Source of the DNA: Verrucomicrobiales bacterium
GTDB taxonomy: Bacteria; Verrucomicrobiota; Verrucomicrobiia; Verrucomicrobiales; DEV007
Reading direction: 5' to 3'
Assembly (NCBI GenBank): GCA_024638765.1
Contig: JAHEJT010000037.1
Coordinates: 1 to 33,381 of the forward strand
DNA: 33,381 nucleotides
The notes below the pieces were generated by a model. The model saw only the letters and a list, made by a program, of their open reading frames with translations, was not told the DNA's origin and searched no databases. The position numbers were made by a program, and so were the translations under genes. Of the stretch, positions 19,191 to 27,616 are shown one piece after another. The first letter of the stretch is position 1. Each line of letters opens with the position of its first letter.

Positions 19191-20203
19191 CCGTACCCTG
19201 TATCCTGGCGAATTGCGAATTTGAAAAGCACGGCACCGCGACGACGCTTGCGTTCGTGGGTTTTGTCCTCGTTGCGTGCGGGGTCGCGTTGTTCCTGATG
19301 CGCAATCTAAAGCCGCACTTCTGGTGGCGCGTGGGAATCATGGCGGCGGGCGTTCTGATTTTCGAAATATTTACGGGCCCGATGTGGCTGAACGAGCGGC
19401 TCGGGAGATTCGCTTATGTCTACACGGACGTGAGTTGGGTGCTGACCCTTGGCTGGACCGCGATGATCCTCGGCGTGGTGCTGCTGGTGGACCGCTGGAA
19501 GCCGGATTGGAGCGCTGCGAAGCGCTTTCCGGTTTACCTGCTGGTGCTTTTGCCCGTGGTTTTCCTTGCCGAAATTGCCGTGGTGAACCTGGGCATTCGA
19601 AGTTATTCCGCGGAAGTGCTGGGAGCGGTGCGCGGATTACGGCTTGCGGGAGTGCCAGTCGAATTCTTTTATTATGTGCCGGTATTCAGCGCCCTGGTAA
19701 TCACGTTTTACAAGTACTGGGCCTTTGTGCTCGATGGGACGCCGCTGGTCCCACAGCGTCGACGGCGGTGGCTGCGGGGGGTGGCATTGGCGTTCACGGC
19801 GGTCTTCTTGTTCGAGTTGATGGTGGAACCGATGGTGGAAAACAAAGGCTTTCCAGCCTGGTCCTATTTTTACCGGGACATCAGCTTTCTCATGAGCGGG
19901 TTTTGGGTGGGCATCATCGCCATGGGTGCGGTGGTGGTGGAGTGGTTCTTTCTTCACAAGCCGGTGCTGGTCCGGTTTTTCATCGCCATCGGCATCATGG
20001 GCCTGGTGGCCCTGGCCGTGGAATCGTGGCTCATCCACGGCGGGTACCGCGTTTACGGGCATTCCGCGACGGAGAATTTCACGGGGTTCAAAACTCCCAT
20101 CAGCGACGTGGCGGTGGAAGTCGCCTTCGCCATTCCCTTTTACCTGGCATTGATGGTGTGCTTCATCCGCTTCTGGGAAGTGGTGCGGGATAACAAACTG
20201 TAG
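19187..20203 (+). CDS. Multi-pass membrane protein, carotenoid-biosynthesis-like
   Basis: The product has 338 residues, with its ATG inside the stop of the radical SAM gene (ATGA at 19187-19190). It contains about eight to nine hydrophobic segments separated by short loops, including TLAFVGFVLVACGVALFLM, FPVYLLVLLPVVFLAEIAVV and FFIAIGIMGLVALAVESWLI. Polar and aromatic residues recur near the helix ends (YVYTDVSWVLTLGW, WSYFYRDISFLMSG). The pattern recalls membrane carotenoid cyclase or hydratase-like proteins, but I see no diagnostic motif. The coupling suggests that it supplies or modifies the substrate of the radical SAM enzyme. Confidence 0.75.
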   Translation: MTVPCILANCEFEKHGTATTLAFVGFVLVACGVALFLMRNLKPHFWWRVGIMAAGVLIFEIFTGPMWLNERLGRFAYVYTDVSWVLTLGWTAMILGVVLLVDRWKPDWSAAKRFPVYLLVLLPVVFLAEIAVVNLGIRSYSAEVLGAVRGLRLAGVPVEFFYYVPVFSALVITFYKYWAFVLDGTPLVPQRRRRWLRGVALAFTAVFLFELMVEPMVENKGFPAWSYFYRDISFLMSGFWVGIIAMGAVVVEWFFLHKPVLVRFFIAIGIMGLVALAVESWLIHGGYRVYGHSATENFTGFKTPISDVAVEVAFAIPFYLALMVCFIRFWEVVRDNKL

Positions 20204-20249
20204 CGGCCCAGGCGGAAACTGGGAGGTATAATTCGATTCTGTTAATCCG

Positions 20250-20642
20250 ATGAAAGGACTGGGCCTGTTTCGAAAATTCGTGATCGGAACCGTGTTTATT
20301 TGCGGAGTGATTGCCCCGTTCAATCGCGAGATCCTGCAGATGCTGGCCATGGCAGTGATCTGCACCGGAGGCATTTCCCTGATTGTTATCGTTCCTGCGT
20401 TCGGTTTGGTCGGCTGGATGGTGGAGGCGATTTTTATTACCGTTTTGGAAAAGTGCAGGGGCTTCGTTCCGGAGCGCGCCGCCGTGCCGCCTCCGATTCC
20501 GCCTTCGCGCCGCTCCCTGGCCCTGGCGGGTTACCTGCGGGATGCAAGCCGCGCGGGGATGACGGACGCCGAGGTATTGGAGTTGCTGGGAAAACAGGGA
20601 TGGAGCGAGGAGGAAATCCGCGAGGCCAGGCAACACGTTTAG
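20250..20642 (+). CDS. Small membrane protein with C-terminal helical UBA/SHOCT-like tail
   Basis: The product has 130 residues. Two hydrophobic segments (FVIGTVFICGVIAPF and MLAMAVICTGGISLIVIVPAFG) are followed by a proline-rich linker (VPPPIPPSRRS) and a short amphipathic tail, GMTDAEVLELLGKQGWSEEE, which resembles small helical interaction tails. Its function is unknown. It begins 46 bp after the membrane-protein gene. A TATAAT at 20227-20232 lies just upstream, without a clear -35, so it could have its own promoter. It converges with the AMP-ligase gene, 13 bp apart. Confidence 0.75.
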   Translation: MKGLGLFRKFVIGTVFICGVIAPFNREILQMLAMAVICTGGISLIVIVPAFGLVGWMVEAIFITVLEKCRGFVPERAAVPPPIPPSRRSLALAGYLRDASRAGMTDAEVLELLGKQGWSEEEIREARQHV

Positions 20643-20655
20643 CGCAGGTCAGTCG

Positions 20656-22224
20656 TCAATCGAGCAGGGCCTCCAGGGCAACGTAATCGATCTTGGCGTT
20701 GTGCCGCTTATCGACCGGGATACGGTCCACCAAGCGCACTTGGGAGACGGGAAAATCACTCACGCGCGCGAGGACGGAATCGGCGAGGTTTCCGACAGGC
20801 GGCGCCTCATGTTCCGGTTCCACGACGAGGACCGGGGCGCCGCGGTGCATCAGGGCAGCGCTGCGGCGCACTCCTTCCATGGAATTCACCGGGGTCTCGA
20901 TGGGGAAGGGATAACTGCGCCGGCCGGAGTGATCCGGGAGCGCCGCGGCGCAACGGCCCAGCAACCAGAGGCGGCCCGCACTGTCGAAATAGCCGGCATC
21001 TCCCGTGCGAAGCCACGTCGCCCCGGGTGTCTGGATTCTGGTTTCGGCTTCCCCGGCGCCATCGCGGTAACCCGTGAGGACGTGGTCCCCCGCGACCACG
21101 ATTTCTCCCGGTTGCGCGGGCTCGCGGAGCAGAGACTGGAATTCCGCGTCGGAGCGCGCGCCAAGTGGGGATCCCCAGCGATCCTCGATGACCGCGACGC
21201 GGATTCCCGGCACCGGTGATCCGGCCAGCAGTCCGTCTCCCCGCCGCATGCCGAGCGAGTCTTCTGGAGAAATTGAATGGGCATGGATCACCGCGATGGG
21301 CTCTGCTTCACTGCAGCCGTAGACGGCCGCCACATCGGCGTTGGGGAACGCGCGCGTCATTTTCTCGAGGAGTGCATGCGAGACCGGAGCGCCTCCCGTG
21401 TAGATTTTGGCGATATTCGGGAAAGGACCGGGTGCGTTCTCGAGAAGAGAATCGAAGAACGCCGGTGAGGCCGTGATGCGCCCAATGCGCTCATCCAGGA
21501 GCTGGTGCCGGACGGCCGCCGCGTTGACGGCACCAGGCTGCGCCAAGTTGGTGTTGGCGAGGACATTGGTCAGTCCGGAGGCGAGATGGGCCAGCGCAAA
21601 CATCGGCAAAGTCACGAGATCGATTTCGCCCGGTTCGAGAGCGATCGCTCCGACCAGCGCGGTGTGCTGCGCACTGAAGAACCTTCGCGAGCGCACGATG
21701 GCTTTGGGCGCGCCGGTGCCCCCGCTTGTGAACGTAACCAGCGCGGGCGTGTCCTCCGGGATTGCAGAATCCTCCGAAAACTTCGCGTGGCTTTTGCCTT
21801 TCCTGGATCCCGCCCGCAATAAGGAGCGCGGCGTGTAGAATCGCGGAGTGAGGCTCCGCAGGGAGGGAGAAAGCAGTCGCATGAATTGGATCGCTCCATT
21901 CCCGCACACGGCGTCGGGAGGACTGTTCCGAAGACAGGATTCGATAGAATCCCGGCCCTGGCCGGGATCGACAAACACTGCCGTGCCGCCTGCCCGCAGG
22001 ACGGATAGGAATGCGATGTAGAGTTCGTTGGAGACCGGGTGCAGAAAGAGGACAGTATCCCCGATCCCCAGGCCCCGCCCGCGGAGAAAAGCCGCTCCTG
22101 TCGCAGTCAGCCGGTGGAGTTCGGCGTATGAGATGCTGTGCCGGGTTCCGCCGCGTCTTTCCACCAGGGCGAGGCGGTCCGGAAAGCGGTCGGCATGGGT
22201 TTCCAGGAGACGGGCAATGTTCAT
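20656..22224 (-). CDS. AMP-forming acyl/aryl ligase (ANL superfamily)
   Basis: The product has 522 residues. The ATP-binding P-loop is TFTSGGTGAPK (164-174), the adenylate motif region is YGCSEAEPIA, the hinge region is TGDAGYFDSAGRLWLLGR, and the catalytic lysine motif is DKRHNAKIDY (K511). The HNAKI ending recalls OleC-type ligases, which form beta-lactones from hydroxy acids, and fatty-acyl-AMP ligases; I cannot choose between these from sequence. It is the last gene of the operon and overlaps the GNAT gene by four bases (ATGA at 22221-22224). It probably activates a carboxylic acid, perhaps fatty, for transfer to the product of the upstream enzymes. Confidence 0.88.
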   Translation of the reverse strand: MNIARLLETHADRFPDRLALVERRGGTRHSISYAELHRLTATGAAFLRGRGLGIGDTVLFLHPVSNELYIAFLSVLRAGGTAVFVDPGQGRDSIESCLRNSPPDAVCGNGAIQFMRLLSPSLRSLTPRFYTPRSLLRAGSRKGKSHAKFSEDSAIPEDTPALVTFTSGGTGAPKAIVRSRRFFSAQHTALVGAIALEPGEIDLVTLPMFALAHLASGLTNVLANTNLAQPGAVNAAAVRHQLLDERIGRITASPAFFDSLLENAPGPFPNIAKIYTGGAPVSHALLEKMTRAFPNADVAAVYGCSEAEPIAVIHAHSISPEDSLGMRRGDGLLAGSPVPGIRVAVIEDRWGSPLGARSDAEFQSLLREPAQPGEIVVAGDHVLTGYRDGAGEAETRIQTPGATWLRTGDAGYFDSAGRLWLLGRCAAALPDHSGRRSYPFPIETPVNSMEGVRRSAALMHRGAPVLVVEPEHEAPPVGNLADSVLARVSDFPVSQVRLVDRIPVDKRHNAKIDYVALEALLD

Positions 22225-23171
22225 GGCGCGAGTTTCTTGGCGTAAAGTGCGTAGGTGCGGAACACCTCGGCGCCCATTCGGTGATTGATCTTGAGTGATG
22301 GATTTTTCTCGTGTTGAAGGGCGTGGATCACGCGCGCGTATCCCAGCCGGCGCGCCTGCGCATGGACTTGTTGCACCAGGACCGTCCCAAGACCTGCAAA
22401 TTGATGTCCGGGCCGGACTGCAAGGCTTTTGACAACCACTGCAGAATCACCCGATTCGGTACAAGGATAGGCGAAGACAAATCCCACGAGCTTGTCCTTC
22501 GCTTCCGCAATGTGCACCAATGAGGAATCCAAACCATGCGCGGCACCCTGATACATTGCGCCAAATTCTTTCTCGCTAATCGGAGTGAAGAGAAAGTTTT
22601 CCGCGAAGCTGACGCATGAAAGCCGGTGTATTCTCTGAAGTTCGTTCTCCATCTGATTCGAGTCGAGCGGGCGAAAGGAAATGCCCTTTGCGACAAGACG
22701 CTGTGCGTGCGCGTCTGCAGAGAATGAGCGGCCATCGTCCTCCTCATTGAGATCGAGGACAGACGAGGAGTAATTGGCGATGACATGAAAACCGTTTTCG
22801 AGAAAATGGTCCGGCCAGGCGGTTGAATTGCAGGGTTCCATGGGAAACGGCGCCCGGCTGCTGCCGCCGGTCACGAAACGGTGGGCGCGCCAGGTATTGC
22901 CATCCATTGGTCCGATGGCGAGGGTAACGCGCTGCTCAATGAGGGCGGCGCATGCCTTTGCCAGCAATGCGGCGCCGGCATGACGATCTTCTGCGGAGTA
23001 ATTCCCGATGCAGCCGACCCTCTCCCCCGGGAGCATGGGCGCCGAAGTCCACCAGAGGGCGCAGCGGCCGGCGGGTTGCCCCTTGGAATTCTCGATGATG
23101 ACCAGGCGGTCGGCGTCCGCAGGTGCGATCCGTGCAGTGGCTCGAGTAGGCGTGGCAAGGGATGATGGCAT
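22221..23171 (-). CDS. GNAT-family acyltransferase
   Basis: The product has 316 residues from the ATG at 23171, which sits 4 bp after the previous stop; a start at 23207 would overlap that gene by 32 bp. The C-terminal half carries the GNAT acyl-CoA site: VVVKSLAVRPGHQFAGLGTVLVQQVHAQARRLGY, shown here in two parts as SLAVRPG and FAGLG. The N-terminal half (RLVIIENSKGQPAGRCAL, VGCIGNYSAEDRHAGAALL) looks like a second, degenerate GNAT fold. It would transfer an acyl group from CoA or another carrier to an amine or hydroxyl. Its four-base overlap with the ligase gene suggests that both act on the same product. Confidence 0.82.
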   Translation of the reverse strand: MPSSLATPTRATARIAPADADRLVIIENSKGQPAGRCALWWTSAPMLPGERVGCIGNYSAEDRHAGAALLAKACAALIEQRVTLAIGPMDGNTWRAHRFVTGGSSRAPFPMEPCNSTAWPDHFLENGFHVIANYSSSVLDLNEEDDGRSFSADAHAQRLVAKGISFRPLDSNQMENELQRIHRLSCVSFAENFLFTPISEKEFGAMYQGAAHGLDSSLVHIAEAKDKLVGFVFAYPCTESGDSAVVVKSLAVRPGHQFAGLGTVLVQQVHAQARRLGYARVIHALQHEKNPSLKINHRMGAEVFRTYALYAKKLAP

Positions 23172-23175
23172 TATG

Positions 23176-24024
23176 TTAGAGGCTGGCGATGAGGTGACGA
23201 AGAGCATCCTCTCCTCGAAACCAAAGGATGTAGAATAGGATTAGAACTCCCGCGAAGGCGCTCCGTCGGGTCAAAGGCAAGTGCCGCGCGCCGAAGAGAA
23301 AAACGCTGAGCGTGGCGACGCCGCCGGCGTGAACTAAGAGTTCGATGGCCGTTGCGTCGAGATAAGCGGGCAAAATTAGACAGGCGGTGAGCGGCACGAA
23401 AAGATTATCGAGTCCGCGTGCCGTAAATCGCTCCACCAGCGTCGTAATGAGGCTCAGCGACAGCGCGACCGGGAGAATGCGTGCCGTATCCAGGGAAGTG
23501 CAGAAGCTGAGCCAGACGTAAACGGCGATCACCGCCGTGAGGAAGAATGCCAGGGATCCGCGGATTGACTTTTCGAAAGAGGCGCACGCGCTAGCATTTT
23601 GTCTTTGTCCGGCCAGGGCGGCCGCGGAATCGGCAAGAGCCAGGAGAAGGACGGCGGCGCCATAAGGCGCCGGATCTCCGCGCGTCAGCCAGAACACCAG
23701 CGCGATTGCGACCGGGAAACAGAGATCTCCGCAGGAAGGGCGGGTGATGTCATAGAGGGCGGCGCCAAGCTTGGCGCGCAGGGCCGGGACCCGGCGGATC
23801 GCGATGAGAAGGGCGAGCGCGAGCGCGCCAAGCAGAAGCACTGGAGCCGCCGAATCGAAAAGCCAGGGGAAAGCCAGGGTGACTATTCCCATGGCGATAT
23901 GAATCGACTTGCGTGCCGCTTCCGCCTCGATCATTCCCCGGCGACGCAGGGGGGCGATAGTCGCCAGAGACGAGAGAAACGCCACGAGAATGACAATCAC
24001 GATCAATAGTTCAGTCACACTCAT
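23176..24024 (-). CDS. SEC59/dolichol kinase-like or CDP-lipid synthase-like membrane enzyme
   Basis: The product has 282 residues from the ATG at 24024, which overlaps the stop of the DUF3419 gene by four bases (ATGA); earlier starts would add a polar, unrelated extension. About seven hydrophobic segments are visible. The family motif RKSIH (38-42, within AARKSIHIAMG) and the later SFEKSIRGSLAFF segment match the polyprenol kinase/phytol kinase/phosphatidate cytidylyltransferase superfamily (COG0170). Known members use CTP to phosphorylate dolichol, phytol or similar alcohols in the membrane. With a UbiA enzyme in the operon, an isoprenoid alcohol is the likeliest substrate. Confidence 0.82.
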   Translation of the reverse strand: MSVTELLIVIVILVAFLSSLATIAPLRRRGMIEAEAARKSIHIAMGIVTLAFPWLFDSAAPVLLLGALALALLIAIRRVPALRAKLGAALYDITRPSCGDLCFPVAIALVFWLTRGDPAPYGAAVLLLALADSAAALAGQRQNASACASFEKSIRGSLAFFLTAVIAVYVWLSFCTSLDTARILPVALSLSLITTLVERFTARGLDNLFVPLTACLILPAYLDATAIELLVHAGGVATLSVFLFGARHLPLTRRSAFAGVLILFYILWFRGEDALRHLIASL

Positions 24025-25121
24025 GACCCGGTCACCTCCTCCACGACGAATGCGCTGTAGAAGAATGCTTTGTCCTGCGCAAAGAGGCGCCGGGCTTCCG
24101 CTTCCCGGCTGTGCAGGGCGTCTCCCAGTGACTCCGGCCGGCTTCGCGGCACCAGCATGTTCCAGTAAGCGAGCCGGGCGCCGGGCGCCGCTTTTTCCAG
24201 GCACATTTCGAGGATGCGCTCGTGATCGCCGGACGATACGTATTCAAAAATATCGCTGAGATTGAAAGCATTGATCTCGCCCGGAGTGCCGTTGGAGAGG
24301 TATTGCTCCAGTGCACCAGGGACGACTTCCAAGGCGTCAAGGTTTTCGCGGATGCGATCGAAATTTTCTTTTCGCAGCGCGTGGGGGAGGGCCCCATCGT
24401 GCCGGCCCGTCAGGATCCAACGGAGATAAGGATTCTTCCATGGCTCCAATTCCACCACGGCGTGACGGACACGCTTTAGTATGCGTTCGGAAACCGCGCC
24501 GTCGACATACCGGAAGGCCCCGGGATAGCGTCCGCGCCCCAGGATGCGGCGGGAGCAATACGCGCGGAACAAGAGTTTCCACAGTTTGGTATTCCACTGC
24601 TTATCGAAGAAGCGCTCCCGGGCGTCCCGGTCGCGGGGCTCGAGAAGTTGATCCACCCGCTTACGAGGATGGACAAAGGGTAAAAGCTGTTTTCGGAAGA
24701 GAGTGAAGAGCTTTTCAAATTTTCCCGATGACCCGACGCCGGCCCGGATGAGTTGCGGCTTGCGATCCCAGAACTCGCGGGCATCCCGAGGGAGAAGCGG
24801 CCGGCAACGCCGGTAATACCCCTCCGCCCGGCAGCTCGATTCGGATCCCATGAACTCGATAAACTCCGGATGCTCCAGTTCGCGGTAGGCGGCGCGCCGC
24901 AATTCCACGCAGGCCAGCTGGGCGGGGTTCAGGTCGATTGCCACCACCCGGCGGGCGCCGGTGGTGAGCAGGGAGAAACTGTTGTCTCCCCCCGAGGCGA
25001 TGGAGAGGCAGGTGCCATCCCGCGGGACGCGAAGCGCCTCCAGGAGGACATCCGCGTCCTCCCAGCATTGGGCGTAGCGGATTTCGGCGGAAGATGCCGG
25101 TGGCGCTATGGAGGTAACCAT
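24021..25121 (-). CDS. BtaA-like (DUF3419) SAM-dependent 3-amino-3-carboxypropyl transferase
   Basis: The product has 366 residues. The N-terminus has YAQCWEDADVLLEAL, then SIASGGDNSFSLLTTGA and VVAIDLNPAQLACVELR, the SAM-binding region shared by BtaA and DUF3419 proteins. BtaA moves the 3-amino-3-carboxypropyl group of SAM to diacylglycerol in betaine-lipid synthesis. No BtaB methyltransferase is present in the window, so the end product may be an unmethylated homoserine ether or a different acceptor may be used. Its ATG overlaps the upstream TAA by one base (TAATG at 25121), and its stop overlaps the next start by four. Confidence 0.85.
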   Translation of the reverse strand: MVTSIAPPASSAEIRYAQCWEDADVLLEALRVPRDGTCLSIASGGDNSFSLLTTGARRVVAIDLNPAQLACVELRRAAYRELEHPEFIEFMGSESSCRAEGYYRRCRPLLPRDAREFWDRKPQLIRAGVGSSGKFEKLFTLFRKQLLPFVHPRKRVDQLLEPRDRDARERFFDKQWNTKLWKLLFRAYCSRRILGRGRYPGAFRYVDGAVSERILKRVRHAVVELEPWKNPYLRWILTGRHDGALPHALRKENFDRIRENLDALEVVPGALEQYLSNGTPGEINAFNLSDIFEYVSSGDHERILEMCLEKAAPGARLAYWNMLVPRSRPESLGDALHSREAEARRLFAQDKAFFYSAFVVEEVTGS

Positions 25122-27604
25122 TACGATGTTTCTTCAGGATCGATTTTCCGGACGCATCCCGTGGCGCCGTCCATTTCCACGAAATCCCCGGTGTGCAGCC
25201 ATGCGGTTAGCGCGGGCAGGGCGACCACTGCGGGTAATCCCATCTCGCGCGAGACGATGGCCGAATGCGAGAGCAGGCTGCCGCGTTCGACAAGAAGGCC
25301 TGCAGCGGAAGTAAAGAGCATCACCCAGCCGGGGTCGGTTTGACGGGCGACGAGAATTTCTCCCTGTCGCAGAGACACGTTGGCGGGATCGTGCACCACG
25401 CGGACTCGTCCGCGGACTTTACCGGCGCAACATCCGATTCCCGCTAGTGAAGCGGGGACTGAATCCGGCGTCGAGATGGACGCCGGGGCCGCCTGTGAAA
25501 GGACCAGGTCAGGCGGACCACGGGTTTCGAACCGGTCGGGAGGCGCCTCGGTGTCCCGATATCGATCGAATTCTTCCCGGCGCTCCACAACCCTGCTTTT
25601 GAAAGAGGGAAGCGGTCCCGCCGCCTCGGCGGCCTCAAGTATTTCCTGCAGTCTCAGATAGAAGATGTCGCGCGGCTCCTCGAGCGCTTCTTCACGGGCG
25701 AATCGAGTGCCGATTTCCAGCATGATCCGCCGGACGAGTCCGAAGACGCGGGTGCGTTCAAAGCGGAGGTTTTCCCGGTCACGAATGCGATCGCGTGCCA
25801 ACCGGATCGCGCTCTCGAACACGCGCTTTTTCAGCGGATGCATTTCCGGGATCTGGTCCTGGGTCTCACCCGGCGGGGCTGTGTGCCTGTGACTGAGGGG
25901 AGAGCACTCCGCCGCGGCCGCGATGGATTGCAGGAGAAGGCGCGGATTATCCCGCAAGGTTTCACTTTCCAATTTCAATTCTTGCAGGCAGCGGTCTCCA
26001 AATTTCGCAATGTAAGAGTCGAATTCTTTCGAGAATCGCGGGAATTCACGCAGCCGCCGCCCTGGATCCATGGAGGAGGGGGAAGGATCTTTGAGGAACG
26101 CCAGGAGATCCCGGTCATCCCGGGCGTGGGCAGCCATGGCCCGGATGCGCAATACCGGTTCCATGCTTACCATGCCTTCGGTATTTCTGACCAGCCGGTT
26201 GGCGAGCGACCCGGATGCGTCCCCGGCCCACTGGACGGCGAGCTTTCGCAGCACTCCGAAATAAATCATCGCAAAAAAATCGTTCACGATGGGCGCATCC
26301 CATTTCGTGAGCAGCCGGCTTTCGGTGGCACGGTAATAGCTTGCCAATTCTGCCCGGTGCATTTCGTTAAGGGGCGGTTCCGGATCCGAGAGCGCATCTT
26401 CCAGACGGCGCCGGAAGCGCACCGCGCGTCGTCGCAAGGTAACGTGATTCCAAAGAAGACCCGCCAAGGTGGCGGCGAGGTGAAGGCTATCCCGGACCGC
26501 GCCCGTGGAAGATTCTTCCTGGACGGAGGCGACCACCTCTTCCGGCATCGGCTCCTTGACCCCCATCATCTGCTCCATGAACCCGCGATTGATCCGGAAT
26601 CCAGGAAGCATCGCGAGGACGCGATACCAATTGATGAGATCGTAGTAAATGCGTCCCCGCACCAGGCCGATCATATTTTCGAAAACCCGATCTGCGGTGC
26701 GGAGGCGGGAGGGTGGCACCGCCATAAGCCGGCAGAACTGTCGGTAGACGTTTTCATAGGCGCGGCGGGCGAAGCTGTAAGTCAGGGGCGTGGTAACGCC
26801 GGAGTAACTCTCGATAATGTTGCTGTTATCCCAAATGGTCAGCGCTCCTTCGCTATCCGAAGGATCTTGCAGGGCGGTGATAGGGCGTGACTGCAGGATA
26901 AACAGTTTTCCGGAACGCACCGCCCATTCGACGTCCTGGGGACTTTGAAAATGATGTTCAAGCCGGGTCACCACCGCTGCGATTTCCCGGACCCGGTCAT
27001 CGGAAATCGGTGGCGCGCCTTCGGAAGGAGAGTGAGATACGATTTCTCCGTCGGGGCCCTCGAGCTTCCAGGTATCCGCGTTAACGCGTCCGGACACCAG
27101 GTCGTCCGCCGTCCCCCTTACCGCGGCAATCACGCAGGTGTCTCTCTTGCCGCTCACCGGGTCGGCGGAAAATGCCACTCCGGAAGTTTCCGGTTGGATC
27201 ATTTCCTGGACAATAACTGCGGGATCGGCACCGGTTTCGGCCGGTCCGGCGCCGGTGGCCTCGCGATACGCGCGAAGCGTTTCCGCGCCCGCGGATTTGC
27301 GGACCGCTTGGATACGATCAGGAACTTCCGGTGCGGGCACTGAAAGAAAGCTCTCCAGTTGGCCTGCGAAGGAATAACGGCCGCCGTCTTCTTCCTGTGC
27401 GGAGGAACGCACCGCGAAGGAACTGCCCTCGAGCCGGTCCATCGCCTCGGAGAGGAACAAGCCGCCCGGGGAACTCTCCCCCGGCAGCACCACGAACCAG
27501 CCCGGGACGCAGACATCGCACTCGCGCAATCGGGCGAGTGCTCTTGCTTTTCCGCCGACACGATGATCGGTTCCGATGGAGTCTGGAAAAAGAATAGTGC
27601 TCAT
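25121..27604 (-). CDS. PEP-synthase/rifampin-phosphotransferase-like enzyme
   Basis: The product has 827 residues. The N-terminal ATP-grasp domain (~1-250) contains SSFAVRSSAQEEDGGRYSFA, VIVQEMIQPETSGVAFS and VEWAVRSGKLFILQSRPI. The C-terminal swivelling phosphohistidine domain contains ERGSLLSHSAIVSREMGLPA with the carrier His at 780. Between them, ~280-700 is a helical region with no recognised motif and no PEP/pyruvate barrel. This is the layout and length of rifampin phosphotransferase, which uses ATP and a His relay to phosphorylate a substrate bound by the middle domain. Here the substrate is unknown; from the operon it may be a lipid alcohol. The UbiA gene ends 12 bp upstream. Confidence 0.88.
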   Translation of the reverse strand: MSTILFPDSIGTDHRVGGKARALARLRECDVCVPGWFVVLPGESSPGGLFLSEAMDRLEGSSFAVRSSAQEEDGGRYSFAGQLESFLSVPAPEVPDRIQAVRKSAGAETLRAYREATGAGPAETGADPAVIVQEMIQPETSGVAFSADPVSGKRDTCVIAAVRGTADDLVSGRVNADTWKLEGPDGEIVSHSPSEGAPPISDDRVREIAAVVTRLEHHFQSPQDVEWAVRSGKLFILQSRPITALQDPSDSEGALTIWDNSNIIESYSGVTTPLTYSFARRAYENVYRQFCRLMAVPPSRLRTADRVFENMIGLVRGRIYYDLINWYRVLAMLPGFRINRGFMEQMMGVKEPMPEEVVASVQEESSTGAVRDSLHLAATLAGLLWNHVTLRRRAVRFRRRLEDALSDPEPPLNEMHRAELASYYRATESRLLTKWDAPIVNDFFAMIYFGVLRKLAVQWAGDASGSLANRLVRNTEGMVSMEPVLRIRAMAAHARDDRDLLAFLKDPSPSSMDPGRRLREFPRFSKEFDSYIAKFGDRCLQELKLESETLRDNPRLLLQSIAAAAECSPLSHRHTAPPGETQDQIPEMHPLKKRVFESAIRLARDRIRDRENLRFERTRVFGLVRRIMLEIGTRFAREEALEEPRDIFYLRLQEILEAAEAAGPLPSFKSRVVERREEFDRYRDTEAPPDRFETRGPPDLVLSQAAPASISTPDSVPASLAGIGCCAGKVRGRVRVVHDPANVSLRQGEILVARQTDPGWVMLFTSAAGLLVERGSLLSHSAIVSREMGLPAVVALPALTAWLHTGDFVEMDGATGCVRKIDPEETS

Positions 27605-27616
27605 GCCATCGGTGCT

